A stretch of 64,000 nucleotides of DNA from Clostridiaceae bacterium (GCA_016295355.1 JAEDLK010000003.1:11721-75720); one strand, 5' to 3'; shown: positions 43,201-53,092, counted from the first letter of the stretch. Notes: generated from the sequence alone by a model not told the origin. Numbers and translations are program-made.

Positions 43201-45396
43201 CTATTGATTTAATCGTTCCACATGAAAGACACCATGGATTTTTTCGATATGCGTGATGATGCTACGGAGATGCTCGAGCCCCTCGGTGTTGACCGTGATA
43301 ACCACCATGGTGTTGCCATCCTTGGTACTGCGGGCATTCATGCCGGAAAGCCGAACACGCATATTCATCAGAACCTGCGAAATATCAAAGATCAACCCCT
43401 CACGATCAATAGAGGCAATCTGCAACGAAGCCCAAAAGCTGGTTTTCTGTGCCACAGACCAATGGGCAGCGATCCAACGTCCGGGCTCGGGACTGTCGGC
43501 AATGGTTTTGGGCACATTGTTACAATCCCGTTTATGAATTGACACACCGTGTCCTCTGGTAATAAACCCGATGATTTCATCTCCCGGCAACGGCGCACAA
43601 CACTTGGCAAACTTAATTAAGCAATTATCAATTCCCTCAACCACAACACCACCGGACGATTTTTCTTTGGCCGGTACGACGGGCGGCACCAATTCCGGCA
43701 AATTGGCCGTCTGGTGCAGTTTGTTATACAAGTCCTTGATATGCGGTAACAGCCGGGATAGGCTGACACCGCCGTAACCGACTGCTGCAAAAAACTCCTC
43801 GGCATTGTTAAAGTGTTGTCGCTTAGCTAAATCATCCAAGAAGGTTTCCTGCTGTTTTTCGTCGTTAAAATCAATCCCATTACGCCGGAATTCACGATCG
43901 ACCTCGGCACGACCGGCCGCAATGTTTTCGGTGCGTTTTTCCTTTTTGAACCAACTGCGAATCTTGGATTTAGCCTGATTGGTGACCGCCATATTTATCC
44001 AATCTCGGCTCGGTCCGTGGCCCACTTGATTGGTGGTCAGAATCTCAATAATTTCGCCGGTCTTAATCACATGATTGAGCGGGACAATCTTACCGTCTAC
44101 CTTAGCCCCAACCATCTTGATGCCGACGGCCGAATGGATGGCAAAAGCAAAGTCCACCACGGTAGCACCCACCGGCAGGTTGATTACATCGCCCCGTGGG
44201 GTAACGGCAAACACATCCTCCTGCGCCAAATCGACCTTAATGCTTCGTAAAATATCTGACGCATCGCCGTCTTCGGATTGGTTTTCGAGAATCTGACGAA
44301 TCCAAGCCAAACGTTCTTCCATACGGCCGTTGTTTTCGTTCAAGCCGATTTTATACTTCCAGTGAGCGGCGATACCGTATTCAGCCGTTTCGTGCATTTC
44401 GACCGTACGGATTTGAATTTCAAAGGGCACGCCTTCCCGCCCGATCACCGTGGTGTGCAAGGATTGATACATATTGGGCTTGGGGGTTGAAATATAATCC
44501 TTGAAGCGGTTGGGAATGGGCCGGAACATATCGTGCATAATGCCCAACACATTGTAGCAGTTGGCCACCGTATCGGTAATCACACGAATGGCGTAAATAT
44601 CATAAATTTCATCAAAGCTACGCCCCTGCATATACATCTTACGATAAATACCGTTGATGGATTTAACACGGGACTGAAACTCCATATGAACCCCCGGCAT
44701 TTCCTTGCTTAAACGTTCCTCAATGCGTTCACGCACCGACAACAGCAACTGGTTGCGGAACTGCTTTTTGCCGGTCAACAGCGTTTCGATTTCGTGATAC
44801 GCCACCGGGTCAAGCTGAGAAATGGAAATGTCCTCCAATTCCTCCTTAATGGCCCGAATACCGAGTCGGTGAGCAATCGGTGCATAGACCTCGAGTGTTT
44901 CCAAGGCCTTATCACGGCGTTTTTGAGGCGGAACATAGTCAATGGTGCGCATATTATGCAATCGGTCGGCCAGCTTGATGAGAATCACGCGAATATCCTT
45001 GCCCATGGCAATAAGCATTTTTCGCAGATTTTCGGCCTGCTGTTCCTCTTTGGAGACAAAGGACAATCGACCGATTTTGGTAACGCCATCCACCAACAAG
45101 GCGACCTCACCGCCGAATTCTTCCTCGATGTCCTCCAGCGTGACCGTCGTATCCTCCACGGTGTCATGCAACAAAGCGGCAATAATAGCCTCGTTATCAA
45201 GACCCAATTGCGCCACAATACGCGCCACACTGACAGGATGTAAATAGTAGGCTTCTTTGGAACACCGCATTTGTCCCTCATGAGCCGTCACACAGAAGAC
45301 AAACGCTTCCCTGATTTTATCATAATCATACGACCAGTTTTGCCGCTCCAAAAAGAAACGGAATGATTCATACTGTCTTTCGCAGGATTCTTGCAT
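43201..45396 (-). CDS. rel: Bifunctional (p)ppGpp synthetase/hydrolase (Rel)
   Basis: Stringent-response enzyme, 731 residues. HD hydrolase motif HDTVEDT at about 77-83, synthetase region YDIYAIRVITDT and RFKDYISTPKPNMYQSLHT, TGS domain (AVTPRGDVINLPVGATVVDFAF), helical region, and a C-terminal ACT domain. ATG 45396 has AGGGGAGG 8 nt upstream; a GTG at 45405 overlaps the recJ stop but has no spacing to the ribosome site. Confidence 0.97.
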   Translation of the reverse strand: MQESCERQYESFRFFLERQNWSYDYDKIREAFVFCVTAHEGQMRCSKEAYYLHPVSVARIVAQLGLDNEAIIAALLHDTVEDTTVTLEDIEEEFGGEVALLVDGVTKIGRLSFVSKEEQQAENLRKMLIAMGKDIRVILIKLADRLHNMRTIDYVPPQKRRDKALETLEVYAPIAHRLGIRAIKEELEDISISQLDPVAYHEIETLLTGKKQFRNQLLLSVRERIEERLSKEMPGVHMEFQSRVKSINGIYRKMYMQGRSFDEIYDIYAIRVITDTVANCYNVLGIMHDMFRPIPNRFKDYISTPKPNMYQSLHTTVIGREGVPFEIQIRTVEMHETAEYGIAAHWKYKIGLNENNGRMEERLAWIRQILENQSEDGDASDILRSIKVDLAQEDVFAVTPRGDVINLPVGATVVDFAFAIHSAVGIKMVGAKVDGKIVPLNHVIKTGEIIEILTTNQVGHGPSRDWINMAVTNQAKSKIRSWFKKEKRTENIAAGRAEVDREFRRNGIDFNDEKQQETFLDDLAKRQHFNNAEEFFAAVGYGGVSLSRLLPHIKDLYNKLHQTANLPELVPPVVPAKEKSSGGVVVEGIDNCLIKFAKCCAPLPGDEIIGFITRGHGVSIHKRDCNNVPKTIADSPEPGRWIAAHWSVAQKTSFWASLQIASIDREGLIFDISQVLMNMRVRLSGMNARSTKDGNTMVVITVNTEGLEHLRSIITHIEKIHGVFHVERLNQ

Positions 45397-45401
45397 GGTG
45401 C

Positions 45402-47414
45402 TCACCTCCCCTGACCGTTTAGGCGCTCTAATATCGGCGCTGTCATCAAATCAACCTTTTGACCACCGGCGTGTACGCAAAGCCGACCGTGGTCATTAAC
45501 CGTCAAAAGACCCAACTGTATCAGTGCGTCGCAAATAACCGCCGTCTTTCCGTAGCCGACCGAAACTGAAAAACGGTTGCAAAGCCATGACTTTGTGAGC
45601 GGCTGCCCTTGCAGACATTTATAGACCGCGGCAAAAGCCGTACGATCCGGCATCAAAAAGTCATACTGTCCCGCAAGACCGCGGCAAAAATCATGATAGG
45701 CCGTCAACTCGGCCGCCGTTTTTTGATCATCGATGCCCGTCGGACGCATATCCCGAATCACCACCGACAGATATGACCGACCGTCATACTCATTATTGTC
45801 CAATGTAACAGCCAAATCCACCTGTTCGCCCACCTTGAAGGCAAAATCTTCTTCACAAACGCCGAAAAAAACCGCTTGGAACTGACATGCTCCCTTTTGA
45901 AAGGACAAGCGAACATGACGGCCGTTGCCGATAGAGACGATTTTTTGCACCACAACACCAAAAAGACCGAACACCGGTTGCGGATTGCCTGACCCGAAGG
46001 GCGAAAGCTCCGATAATGCCTCCACCAAATCCAAGGACAGCACTGCCGGATTCAACCGACAATCCAAGTGCAACACCGGGAAAGCCGGCGGTACACAAGC
46101 GGCATACCGATTGATTTGAGCACAAAAGAGCGGTACACACTCTTTTTTCATACTAACCCCGGCCGCCAAGGCATGACCGCCGAAATGCTCTAAGCACTCA
46201 TTACAGGACGAAACGGCCTGATAAATGGAAAAGCCCTCGATACTGCGTGCCGAACCATGTGCCATAGTGTCATCAAGCGACAGTACCACCGTCGGCTTGC
46301 CGTACAGTTCACAAAGGCGGGCAGCGACAATACCGACTACGCCGTGATGCCAGTTTTCACCGGCCACCACAATCACCCGATCATGCCACAAGCCCCCTTG
46401 CTCAACAAGAGCGGTAGCCTGCTTTAGAATCTCTTTCTCGATTTGCTGACGGTTAACATTATCCTGTACGATTTCGGCCGCCAGCGCTTTGGCTTCCTCC
46501 TCATCTTCACAAACCAACAGTCGATACGCACGGTCGGCACTGCCCACGCGACCGGCTGCATTCAAACGAGGCACCACCCCAAAGGCCACCTTGGTCATAT
46601 CGGCTTTAGCCGCATCAATCGAGGCCGCCTTAAACAACGCCTGCAAGCCGAGACGGGTTGTTTGGCCCAAATGAGCCAGACCCAATTTCACCAAACAACG
46701 GTTTTCACCCGTTAGCGGCATCACATCACCGATCGTACCGATAGCCGCCAAATCGCCGTATTCCTCCATCAATTCTTCCGGCTCGGCCTCCATTAAGGCA
46801 CAGGCCAGCTTGAAAGCCACCGCCGCGCCGCACAAATCCGCAAAATCACATGAGCAGTCCGGCAAATGCGGATCTACCACTGCCAAGGCATCCGGCAATT
46901 TTTCCGGCGGTAAATGATGGTCTGTCACCACTACATCCATGTGAAGTGTCTTGGCATAGGCCACCTCATCGACGCAGGAAACGCCATTATCCACCGTAAC
47001 AATCAGCGACACATCCTGCGCTTTTAGAGCATCCAATGCTTGGCGATTCATACCGTAACCCTCATGAATCCGATGCGGAATATAAGGAATCACCCGTGCG
47101 CCTAACCGATGCAAACAAGAGGTCATCAAGGCCGTCGCCGTCACCCCGTCGCAGTCATAGTCGCCGTAGACGGCAATCAGTCTGTCCTCTTTGATGGCGT
47201 TGCGGATAGCCACCACCGCTTTTTCCATATCGGGTAGTTGCCAAGCGGAATTAAACATCGGCTCGTCCGACAGATATTCTTCCAAGGCTTCGGGGTCAGT
47301 ATAACCACGGGAAGAGGCAATTAAGGCCACAAACGGATCAACATCGCATTCTTCAGCCAGCATCTTGGCCAACGTCTTATCCGTCCGCCCGATTTCCCAC
47401 TTACGGAATGCCAT
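45402..47414 (-). CDS. recJ: Single-stranded-DNA-specific exonuclease RecJ
   Basis: 5'-3' exonuclease of recombination and mismatch repair. 670 residues. DHH-family motifs DYDCDG (85-90) and TDHHLPP (DHH 165-167), then the DHHA1 domain (GHALAAGVSMKK) and an OB fold. The C-terminal 110 residues form a separate small domain (Firmicute type). AGGGAGG before the ATG. First gene of recJ-rel-dtd-MBL-hemZ. Confidence 0.96.
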   Translation of the reverse strand: MAFRKWEIGRTDKTLAKMLAEECDVDPFVALIASSRGYTDPEALEEYLSDEPMFNSAWQLPDMEKAVVAIRNAIKEDRLIAVYGDYDCDGVTATALMTSCLHRLGARVIPYIPHRIHEGYGMNRQALDALKAQDVSLIVTVDNGVSCVDEVAYAKTLHMDVVVTDHHLPPEKLPDALAVVDPHLPDCSCDFADLCGAAVAFKLACALMEAEPEELMEEYGDLAAIGTIGDVMPLTGENRCLVKLGLAHLGQTTRLGLQALFKAASIDAAKADMTKVAFGVVPRLNAAGRVGSADRAYRLLVCEDEEEAKALAAEIVQDNVNRQQIEKEILKQATALVEQGGLWHDRVIVVAGENWHHGVVGIVAARLCELYGKPTVVLSLDDTMAHGSARSIEGFSIYQAVSSCNECLEHFGGHALAAGVSMKKECVPLFCAQINRYAACVPPAFPVLHLDCRLNPAVLSLDLVEALSELSPFGSGNPQPVFGLFGVVVQKIVSIGNGRHVRLSFQKGACQFQAVFFGVCEEDFAFKVGEQVDLAVTLDNNEYDGRSYLSVVIRDMRPTGIDDQKTAAELTAYHDFCRGLAGQYDFLMPDRTAFAAVYKCLQGQPLTKSWLCNRFSVSVGYGKTAVICDALIQLGLLTVNDHGRLCVHAGGQKVDLMTAPILERLNGQGR

Positions 47415-47481
47415 GTAATCCCTCCCTTTGTCCCCGAAATCACTTCTGTGTTTCTAAAAAACTTCTGTATATATATGATTG

Positions 47482-47510
47482 ATTTTACCACATTTTACGG
47501 CTGATTGCAA
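47482..47510 (-). promoter_or_regulatory. Promoter of the recJ-rel-dtd-MBL-hemZ operon
   Basis: Minus-strand TTGCAA (47505-47510), 17-nt spacer, TAAAAT (47482-47487), 68 bases upstream of recJ. Confidence 0.75.
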
Positions 47511-47542
47511 CAAAAAATGCTGGTGTTTCCGCTGTTTCCGGG

Positions 47543-47576
47543 CAAAAAAGCCCGTCTGCCATCACCGGCAGACGGG
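47543..47576 (-). terminator. Terminator of the transketolase operon
   Basis: cccgtctgcc (47551-47560) pairs with ggcagacggg (47567-47576), 6-nt loop, followed on the minus strand by ctttttt. Confidence 0.92.
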
Positions 47577-47595
47577 TACTTCAAGCATAAAAAGA

Positions 47596-48540
47596 TTACT
47601 TCATGGCGATAGCCGCTTTGGCCTTTAAGACCAAATCGACTGCGCGCAACCGATACTTATCCAACAACTCATCCGCAGGACCGGAGGTGCCATACACATC
47701 GTTCACGCCGATTTTCATCACGGGGACCGGGAACACCTCGCTCAAGTACTCACTCACGGCACCGCCCAAGCCGCCGACGATCGAATGCTCTTCGGCGGTA
47801 ACAATGGCACCGGTTTCCTTAGCGGCACGCAAAACAATCTCTGTATCCAACGGCTTAATGGTCGCCATATTGATGATGCGGGCACTGATACCTTCAGTCT
47901 CCAGTAAATCATGGGCAATCATGGCCTCGTTGACCAACAAACCGGTGGCGATGATGGTGACATCGGTACCGCTCTTTAGCTCGACGCCCTTGCCGATTTC
48001 AAACTGATAGTCATCCGGAAAAATCACCGGAATAGCCAAACGACCGAACCGCATATATACCGGTCCGTCATGATGATAGGCAGCAATAACGGCCTTTTCG
48101 GCCTCAACGGCATCGGCCGGGTTGATGATGGTCATACCGGGGATGGTACGCATCAAAGCGATATCCTCACAGCACTGGTGGGTAGCACCGTCCTCACCCA
48201 CCGAAACGCCGGCGTGCGTGGCACCGATGACCACATGAAGATGCGGGTACCCAATGGCATTCCGGATTTGCTCAAAGGCACGGCCTGCCGCAAACATGGC
48301 AAAGGAGCTGCAAAACACCTTTTTACCCGTTGCCGCCACACCGGCCGCAATACTCATCATGTTCTGCTCGGCAATACCGCAATCATAGAAACGGTCGGGA
48401 AAAGCCGCCTTGAATTTGCCGGTTTTGGTTGCTTCAGCCAGGTCGGCATCCATAACAATAAAATCATCAAACTGTTCGCCCAATTTAACGAGAGCGGTAC
48501 CATAGCCGTCTCTTGTTGCTTTTTTTACGATTTCAGCCAT
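47596..48540 (-). CDS. Transketolase, C-terminal half
   Basis: Pyrimidine-binding and C-terminal domains of a split transketolase, 314 residues (MDADLAEATKTGKF, FYDCGIAEQNMMSIAAGVA, and the C-terminal TAEEHSIVGGLGGAVSEYL). ATG 48540 has GAGGGG 8 nt upstream; a GTG at 48549 is possible. It acts with the N-terminal half encoded just upstream, in the non-oxidative pentose phosphate pathway. Confidence 0.93.
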   Translation of the reverse strand: MAEIVKKATRDGYGTALVKLGEQFDDFIVMDADLAEATKTGKFKAAFPDRFYDCGIAEQNMMSIAAGVAATGKKVFCSSFAMFAAGRAFEQIRNAIGYPHLHVVIGATHAGVSVGEDGATHQCCEDIALMRTIPGMTIINPADAVEAEKAVIAAYHHDGPVYMRFGRLAIPVIFPDDYQFEIGKGVELKSGTDVTIIATGLLVNEAMIAHDLLETEGISARIINMATIKPLDTEIVLRAAKETGAIVTAEEHSIVGGLGGAVSEYLSEVFPVPVMKIGVNDVYGTSGPADELLDKYRLRAVDLVLKAKAAIAMK

Positions 48541-48552
48541 TGTTGTCACCCC

Positions 48553-49392
48553 TCAATTCAATTCCTGCCAAGCGGCGCGAAGCTCGGTCATAGCCACTTC
48601 GTAATCGGCGTCACCCGGCGCCTTACCGTGCCAACCGCAGGCATTCTCCATGTAGGAAACGCCCTTACCCTTAACGGTTTCGGCAATGATGCAAACCGGC
48701 TTATTGTTGACAGCCACCGCCTTGTTCAGCGCCTGTTCGATTTGATCGAAATCATGTCCGTCAATGGTCAGCACTTCCCAGCCGAAGGCACGGAACTTTT
48801 CATCCAACGGGGCGGGAGAATTAACCTCATCACAGGTACCGTCAATCTGCAGATTGTTGAAATCCACAAAAGCCACCAAATTGTCGAGCTTCTTATTTCC
48901 GGCAAACATAGCGGCTTCCCAAACCTGGCCTTCTTCACATTCGCCGTCGCCGAGCATGGTGAAAACACGGTAGTCGCTGCCGAAATGCTTGGCAGACAAA
49001 GCCATACCGACAGCGGCGGAAATCCCCTGGCCCAAAGAACCGGCCGACATATCCACGCCCGGAATATGACGCATTTCCGGATGTCCCTGTAGCATAGCGC
49101 CGGTATGACGCAAGGTAAGCAATTCAGACGGATCAAAATAGCCACGCTCAGCCAACACGGCATATAGTGCCGGAGCGGCATGACCCTTGGAAAGAACAAA
49201 ACGATCTCTGTCGGCCTTATCCGGGTATGACGGATCGACCTTCATTTCCTTAAAATACAGGTAGGTAAGAATATCAGCGGCAGAAAGAGAACCGCCCGGA
49301 TGACCGGCTTTTGCACTATGTACCCCCTCTATGATGCCCATTCTGACCTTGACGGCAATCCGTTCAAGTTCTTTTTTTGTTGTACTGTCCAT
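48553..49392 (-). CDS. Transketolase, N-terminal half
   Basis: Thiamine-diphosphate-binding domain of the split enzyme, 279 residues (HSAKAGHPGGSLSAADIL, SKGHAAPALYAVLAERG, and the TPP motif GDGECEEGQVWEAA). ATG 49392 has AAAGG 9 nt upstream; in-frame ATGs at 49401 and 49464 are less likely. The two halves are 12 bases apart. Split transketolases are common in Clostridia and archaea. Confidence 0.93.
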   Translation of the reverse strand: MDSTTKKELERIAVKVRMGIIEGVHSAKAGHPGGSLSAADILTYLYFKEMKVDPSYPDKADRDRFVLSKGHAAPALYAVLAERGYFDPSELLTLRHTGAMLQGHPEMRHIPGVDMSAGSLGQGISAAVGMALSAKHFGSDYRVFTMLGDGECEEGQVWEAAMFAGNKKLDNLVAFVDFNNLQIDGTCDEVNSPAPLDEKFRAFGWEVLTIDGHDFDQIEQALNKAVAVNNKPVCIIAETVKGKGVSYMENACGWHGKAPGDADYEVAMTELRAAWQELN

Positions 49393-49543
49393 TCTTTGCA
49401 TCCTTTCGTTGTTAGATTTCTTTTGTTTTCCGCTCGCAGCACAAAGCAAAAGAACCTTATTCACTTCGTCCGACCTGGGCGAAGACAGTAGGTGATTGAT
49501 TTAATGTGTTATGATTGACACAAGAACCCACAAAAACGGTAAA

Positions 49544-50470
49544 TTATGCCTTACCATCGGCATCCAACCCGTTTTTTTTCATAAAATCAGTGAAATAGTC
49601 CGGGAGCGGACTGTCAAACTCCAAATACTGCCCGGTAATGGGATGAGCAAAACCGATTTTAGCGGCGTGCAAGCATTGACCGTGCAACTGCGTTATCACC
49701 TTTCTCGGTCCGTAAATCGGATCGCCGGCCACGGGATGACCGATATAGGCCATATGAACACGAATTTGATGGGTACGGCCGGTTTCCAGTCGCAATCTTA
49801 AATAGGAAAACGAATGGTTTGATGACAGCACCGTGTAGTGTGTCACGGCAAAACGGGCATGGTAATCGGTCACGGCCATTTGCTTGCGTTTAACAGGATG
49901 ACGACCGATTGGGGCGTTGACGGTCCCCTGCGGTTCCTTGAGCGTACCGTAGACCACCGCCCGATATTCTCGTGTAAAGGAATGCTCCTTAATTTGAGAA
50001 GCCAAACCCAAATGTGCCTTATCATGTTTGGCCACAATCAATAGGCCACTGGTGTCCTTATCAATTCGATGAACAATACCGGGGCGCAACACGCCCCCGA
50101 TGCCCGATAAAGAACCTTGGCAATGATATAAAAGAGCGTTTACCAGCGTACCGGTTTCATTACCGGGTGCCGGGTGCACCACCATTCCTTTAGGCTTATC
50201 TACCACCAGCAAATCGTTATCCTCATACACAATCGACAGTGGAATGTTTTCCGCCTCGACTTCCAAGGCCACCGGATCGGGAATCATGACCGTCAGGATA
50301 TCGCCGGTCTTAATTCGGGCATTTTTGGCTACCAAACAACCGTTTTTGCAAACCTGTCCGTCCTCCAAAAGCCCTGCGGCAAAGGTGCGGGTAACATCTA
50401 ATTCCCCGGCCAAAAACACATCGGCCCGAATCGGTTCTTCCCCGTTATAGCAAAGTTCTGTTCGTTCCAT
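49544..50470 (-). CDS. rluD: RluD-type 23S rRNA pseudouridine synthase
   Basis: 308 residues: an N-terminal S4 RNA-binding domain (about 14-60), then the catalytic core with D137 in HRIDKDTSGLLIV and GRTHQIRVHMAYIGHPVAGD. It sits directly after lspA, as in most Firmicutes. No Shine-Dalgarno is obvious; the gene starts 1 base after the lspA stop, so coupling is likely. Confidence 0.93.
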   Translation of the reverse strand: MERTELCYNGEEPIRADVFLAGELDVTRTFAAGLLEDGQVCKNGCLVAKNARIKTGDILTVMIPDPVALEVEAENIPLSIVYEDNDLLVVDKPKGMVVHPAPGNETGTLVNALLYHCQGSLSGIGGVLRPGIVHRIDKDTSGLLIVAKHDKAHLGLASQIKEHSFTREYRAVVYGTLKEPQGTVNAPIGRHPVKRKQMAVTDYHARFAVTHYTVLSSNHSFSYLRLRLETGRTHQIRVHMAYIGHPVAGDPIYGPRKVITQLHGQCLHAAKIGFAHPITGQYLEFDSPLPDYFTDFMKKNGLDADGKA

Positions 50471-50471
50471 C

Positions 50472-50951
50472 TTATTGGGTCTTTTGACGATACTCGTTGA
50501 TCATATCTCGCACAAAATAGAAAATCATGAGAGCCGCTCCCAGCACAACGGCACAATCCGCTACATTGAAAACCGGGAAATCAATAAACTGAAAATGCAG
50601 AAAGTCAACTACCTTTCCGCCGCGGAAGATACGGTCAATCATATTGCCGAGTCCGCCCGAAAGAACCAGCGTAACCGCCCAAAACAGCGTTTTATTTCGC
50701 ACACCGAATTTAAGAAGCATGGCCACACAGACCAGCATAATCATGATGGTGATGCTGAGAAGAATCCAAGTATACCCCTCTAAAAAGCCCCAGGCGCCGC
50801 CCTCATTATGGATGTACCAAAACTCCAAAAAACCGGGCAAAAACTCTGCAGAGCCATTCAGGGGCAACTGATGTACCACCAACCATTTGGTCAACTGATC
50901 GCCTGCCAAAAACAGGACACCGCTCACCACGGCCAAAATATACGAAATCAA
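50472..50951 (-). CDS. lspA: Lipoprotein signal peptidase
   Basis: Membrane aspartyl protease that cleaves prolipoproteins after lipidation. Four transmembrane helices; active Asp residues in GNMIDRIFRGGKVVDF and FNVADCAVVLG. I chose TTG at 50951: it has a perfect AAGGAGG 8 nt upstream and places the start just before the first helix (159 residues). An in-frame ATG at 50993 adds 14 polar residues with only a weak ribosome site. Confidence 0.93.
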   Translation of the reverse strand: MISYILAVVSGVLFLAGDQLTKWLVVHQLPLNGSAEFLPGFLEFWYIHNEGGAWGFLEGYTWILLSITIMIMLVCVAMLLKFGVRNKTLFWAVTLVLSGGLGNMIDRIFRGGKVVDFLHFQFIDFPVFNVADCAVVLGAALMIFYFVRDMINEYRQKTQ

Positions 50952-51008
50952 ACGCTTATCCTCCTTACGATAACTCCCGACCGCATAAGACATTCACCGG
51001 CTGTTCTC

Positions 51009-51851
51009 TTACTTATCTTTCTTTCCGAAAAAGCTCTTGCGCTGTATCTTTGGAGTAGGCTCGTTTTCCGGCTTTTCCGCTTGCCCTTTCGGCTGTTCCT
51101 CGTTTTTCTCCGAAACAGCCTCCCCGTCCGGCTCTTCCTTGACCGATTCGGCCGGTTCTTCTTTTGCTTCTTTTTCCTCTACTGCCTTGCTGATACCGGT
51201 GGCCTTGGCAGCCAACTGACCGGCATCAATCAACTCGTCTACCTTCAAAGCGGCGGCACGGGCGATTTGCTCGGCATCCTGCGGCATACGATCGGGTAAT
51301 GCCTTAATCACCGACAGGCTGTCCTCATACAAGGGCAAAACCTTTGCCTTGAACTCGGCGACCTGTACACACAGGCTGTCAAACAGTGCCTGCTGACGAT
51401 CAACAGCCTCTCGTGCGGCTGCCAGCATAGCTTCCTTGCGGACTTCCTGCTCTTGTTCAAAGCAAGCCATTTCCTCAGTCAGCCGAGTGCGCTCCGCCTC
51501 GTTTTTAGCGTGCAGCTCCTCATACAGCTTATCGGCATCAGATTGAATCTTCTCAGCCTTTTGCGTAGCCTCGGCCACAATCTGCTCGGCCCTTTCTTTA
51601 GCCTCTTCCACGGTCTTATCGGCCAATTTTTGAGCTGATACCAACACATTGTTGATGCTCTCTTTTTCTTTTCTTAGTTCGCCCAACTCTTTTTTCAGTT
51701 CCTCAACCTTGCTTTGGAACTTCTTCTGGCGGCTCTCATATTCATCGTAATCTTCGCAGATTTTTTTAAGCAGTAAGTCCACATCCTCCTGCTTATAACC
51801 ACCCACCTGCTTGGAAAATTTAACATTCTTAATTTCGTTACTGTTCAGCAT
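51009..51851 (-). CDS. divIVA: DivIVA-domain cell-division/polarity protein
   Basis: 280 residues. The conserved N-terminus binds curved membrane (FSKQVGGYKQEDVDLLLKKI). A long coiled coil spans about 35-150. The last 70 residues are Glu/Pro/Lys-rich and probably disordered (VEEKEAKEEPAESVKEEP). GGGGAG before the ATG. Confidence 0.92.
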   Translation of the reverse strand: MLNSNEIKNVKFSKQVGGYKQEDVDLLLKKICEDYDEYESRQKKFQSKVEELKKELGELRKEKESINNVLVSAQKLADKTVEEAKERAEQIVAEATQKAEKIQSDADKLYEELHAKNEAERTRLTEEMACFEQEQEVRKEAMLAAAREAVDRQQALFDSLCVQVAEFKAKVLPLYEDSLSVIKALPDRMPQDAEQIARAAALKVDELIDAGQLAAKATGISKAVEEKEAKEEPAESVKEEPDGEAVSEKNEEQPKGQAEKPENEPTPKIQRKSFFGKKDK

Positions 51852-51881
51852 GGCACTTCTCCCCTCGGCTTCTTCGCCGAT

Positions 51882-52619
51882 TCACATATAAAATCCGTAC
51901 TGTAAAATAATACGCCCTTTTTTGGAAACACCGGCGCAATCCGTCACGGTAAAGCGACCGCATCCCCGTATGCTGATTTTCTGTCCGTTTCTAACTTCGG
52001 CCGTCACCTTTTCGCAACAAAGCCCGTCAAGGCAGACAAGCCCCTGCGCGATGGTTTGTTGTGCCTTTTGACGGGAGGTTCCCATCAAGGCCGACACCAC
52101 ACAGTCCAACCGCATAGAAGCCACCGTAGCGGTCTTTTCGCATAAACAGGAGAATCCCGGCAACGGCTCCAAAACGCCGACAGACACTTGAACGCCGACA
52201 CCGCCGACCTTGGTCATCTGCTGCGTAATATAGGAAGCGTTTTCGCTTAAAACGAACACCACCGCCCGTCCCGGTTCTACCAAAATATCGCCAACGGTTT
52301 CTCTTGTCAGCCCCAAGGACAACACCGTTCCCAAAAAGTCACGGTGTGAAAGAGCATATTCTTTTTTATAAAGGATGGTCAAGGGTGTAATCAACCCGAG
52401 TGTTGCGGGATCCTCGCACCAATCCGGCAGGGCGACAAACAGCACCCGTTCGGCCTGCTCATACCCTCCGTAAAATGTCCATCCGCCGTTTTGGCCCGCA
52501 GTAGCCTGACAAAGGGCTGTTTCACCTGCAGACAAAAAACCCACAGACTTAAAACAACCGTTTTTCTGTGAAAGGCACAAGGCGTCCCGAATACGAGCTT
52601 GTAGTAAGGATGCCTCCAT
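51882..52619 (-). CDS. ylmH: YlmH-type S4-domain RNA-binding protein
   Basis: 245 residues; N-terminal YlmH-type ribosome-associated region and C-terminal S4 domain (RLDCVVSALMGTSRQKAQQTIAQGLVCLDG written over about 165-195). In B. subtilis this family helps rescue stalled ribosomes. ATG 52619 shares its A with the sepF stop (TGATG). Confidence 0.85.
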   Translation of the reverse strand: MEASLLQARIRDALCLSQKNGCFKSVGFLSAGETALCQATAGQNGGWTFYGGYEQAERVLFVALPDWCEDPATLGLITPLTILYKKEYALSHRDFLGTVLSLGLTRETVGDILVEPGRAVVFVLSENASYITQQMTKVGGVGVQVSVGVLEPLPGFSCLCEKTATVASMRLDCVVSALMGTSRQKAQQTIAQGLVCLDGLCCEKVTAEVRNGQKISIRGCGRFTVTDCAGVSKKGRIILQYGFYM

Positions 52620-53080
52620 CAATACAGACCGGAATCCTCACCGTACTCCTCGTACACGGTTTCACCGCTGACATCAACATCACTGGGAGCGATCACAAAG
52701 GTGTTGTTGGCGGCCTTGCGCAAATTGCCGTTCTTGGCATACGCCACACCGCTCATAAAGTCGATAATCCGACGGGACAAATCACGGTCGGCCTTTTCAA
52801 GATTGAGAACGATGGTTTTTCTGGCGCAATAATGATCCGCAATACCGGTCACATCCTCAAAACGCTCCGGCTTTACCAAAACCAGTTGCATATTATCCGT
52901 GCCGGAAAACGGGACGGTTTTGCTGCTGCGACGCTCATTAAATGACCGAGTGGTTTCCTTTTTGGGCTGTGCCTCCTTACGAGGAGCCGGCTGTTGCTCT
53001 TCTTCCTCTTCAAGGGTTTCGTCCTCATAGTCATCGTCCGAAACGCTCATAATGTTTTTAATCCCATTCCAAAAGCCCAT
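52619..53080 (-). CDS. sepF: Cell division protein SepF
   Basis: FtsZ-binding membrane anchor, 153 residues: an amphipathic N-terminal helix (MGFWNGIKNIMSV), an acidic linker (EDETLEEEEEQQPAP) and the SepF fold from about 65 (LVLVKPERFEDVTGIADHY, RRIIDFMSGVAYA). ATG 53080 is 7 nt after AAGGAG; the ATG two codons earlier is too close. ylmG, often found next to it, is absent. Confidence 0.95.
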   Translation of the reverse strand: MGFWNGIKNIMSVSDDDYEDETLEEEEEQQPAPRKEAQPKKETTRSFNERRSSKTVPFSGTDNMQLVLVKPERFEDVTGIADHYCARKTIVLNLEKADRDLSRRIIDFMSGVAYAKNGNLRKAANNTFVIAPSDVDVSGETVYEEYGEDSGLY

Positions 53081-53092
53081 GTTCATTCTCCT

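Noticed and set aside
44794..45243. Long plus-strand open frame opposite rel
   Set aside because: It is antisense to a conserved coding region and mirrors its codon pattern; no start signal.
49531..49557. Terminator after rluD
   Set aside because: Only a 5-bp stem ggtaa/ttacc overlapping the stop codon, although a T5 follows on the minus strand. Too weak to call.
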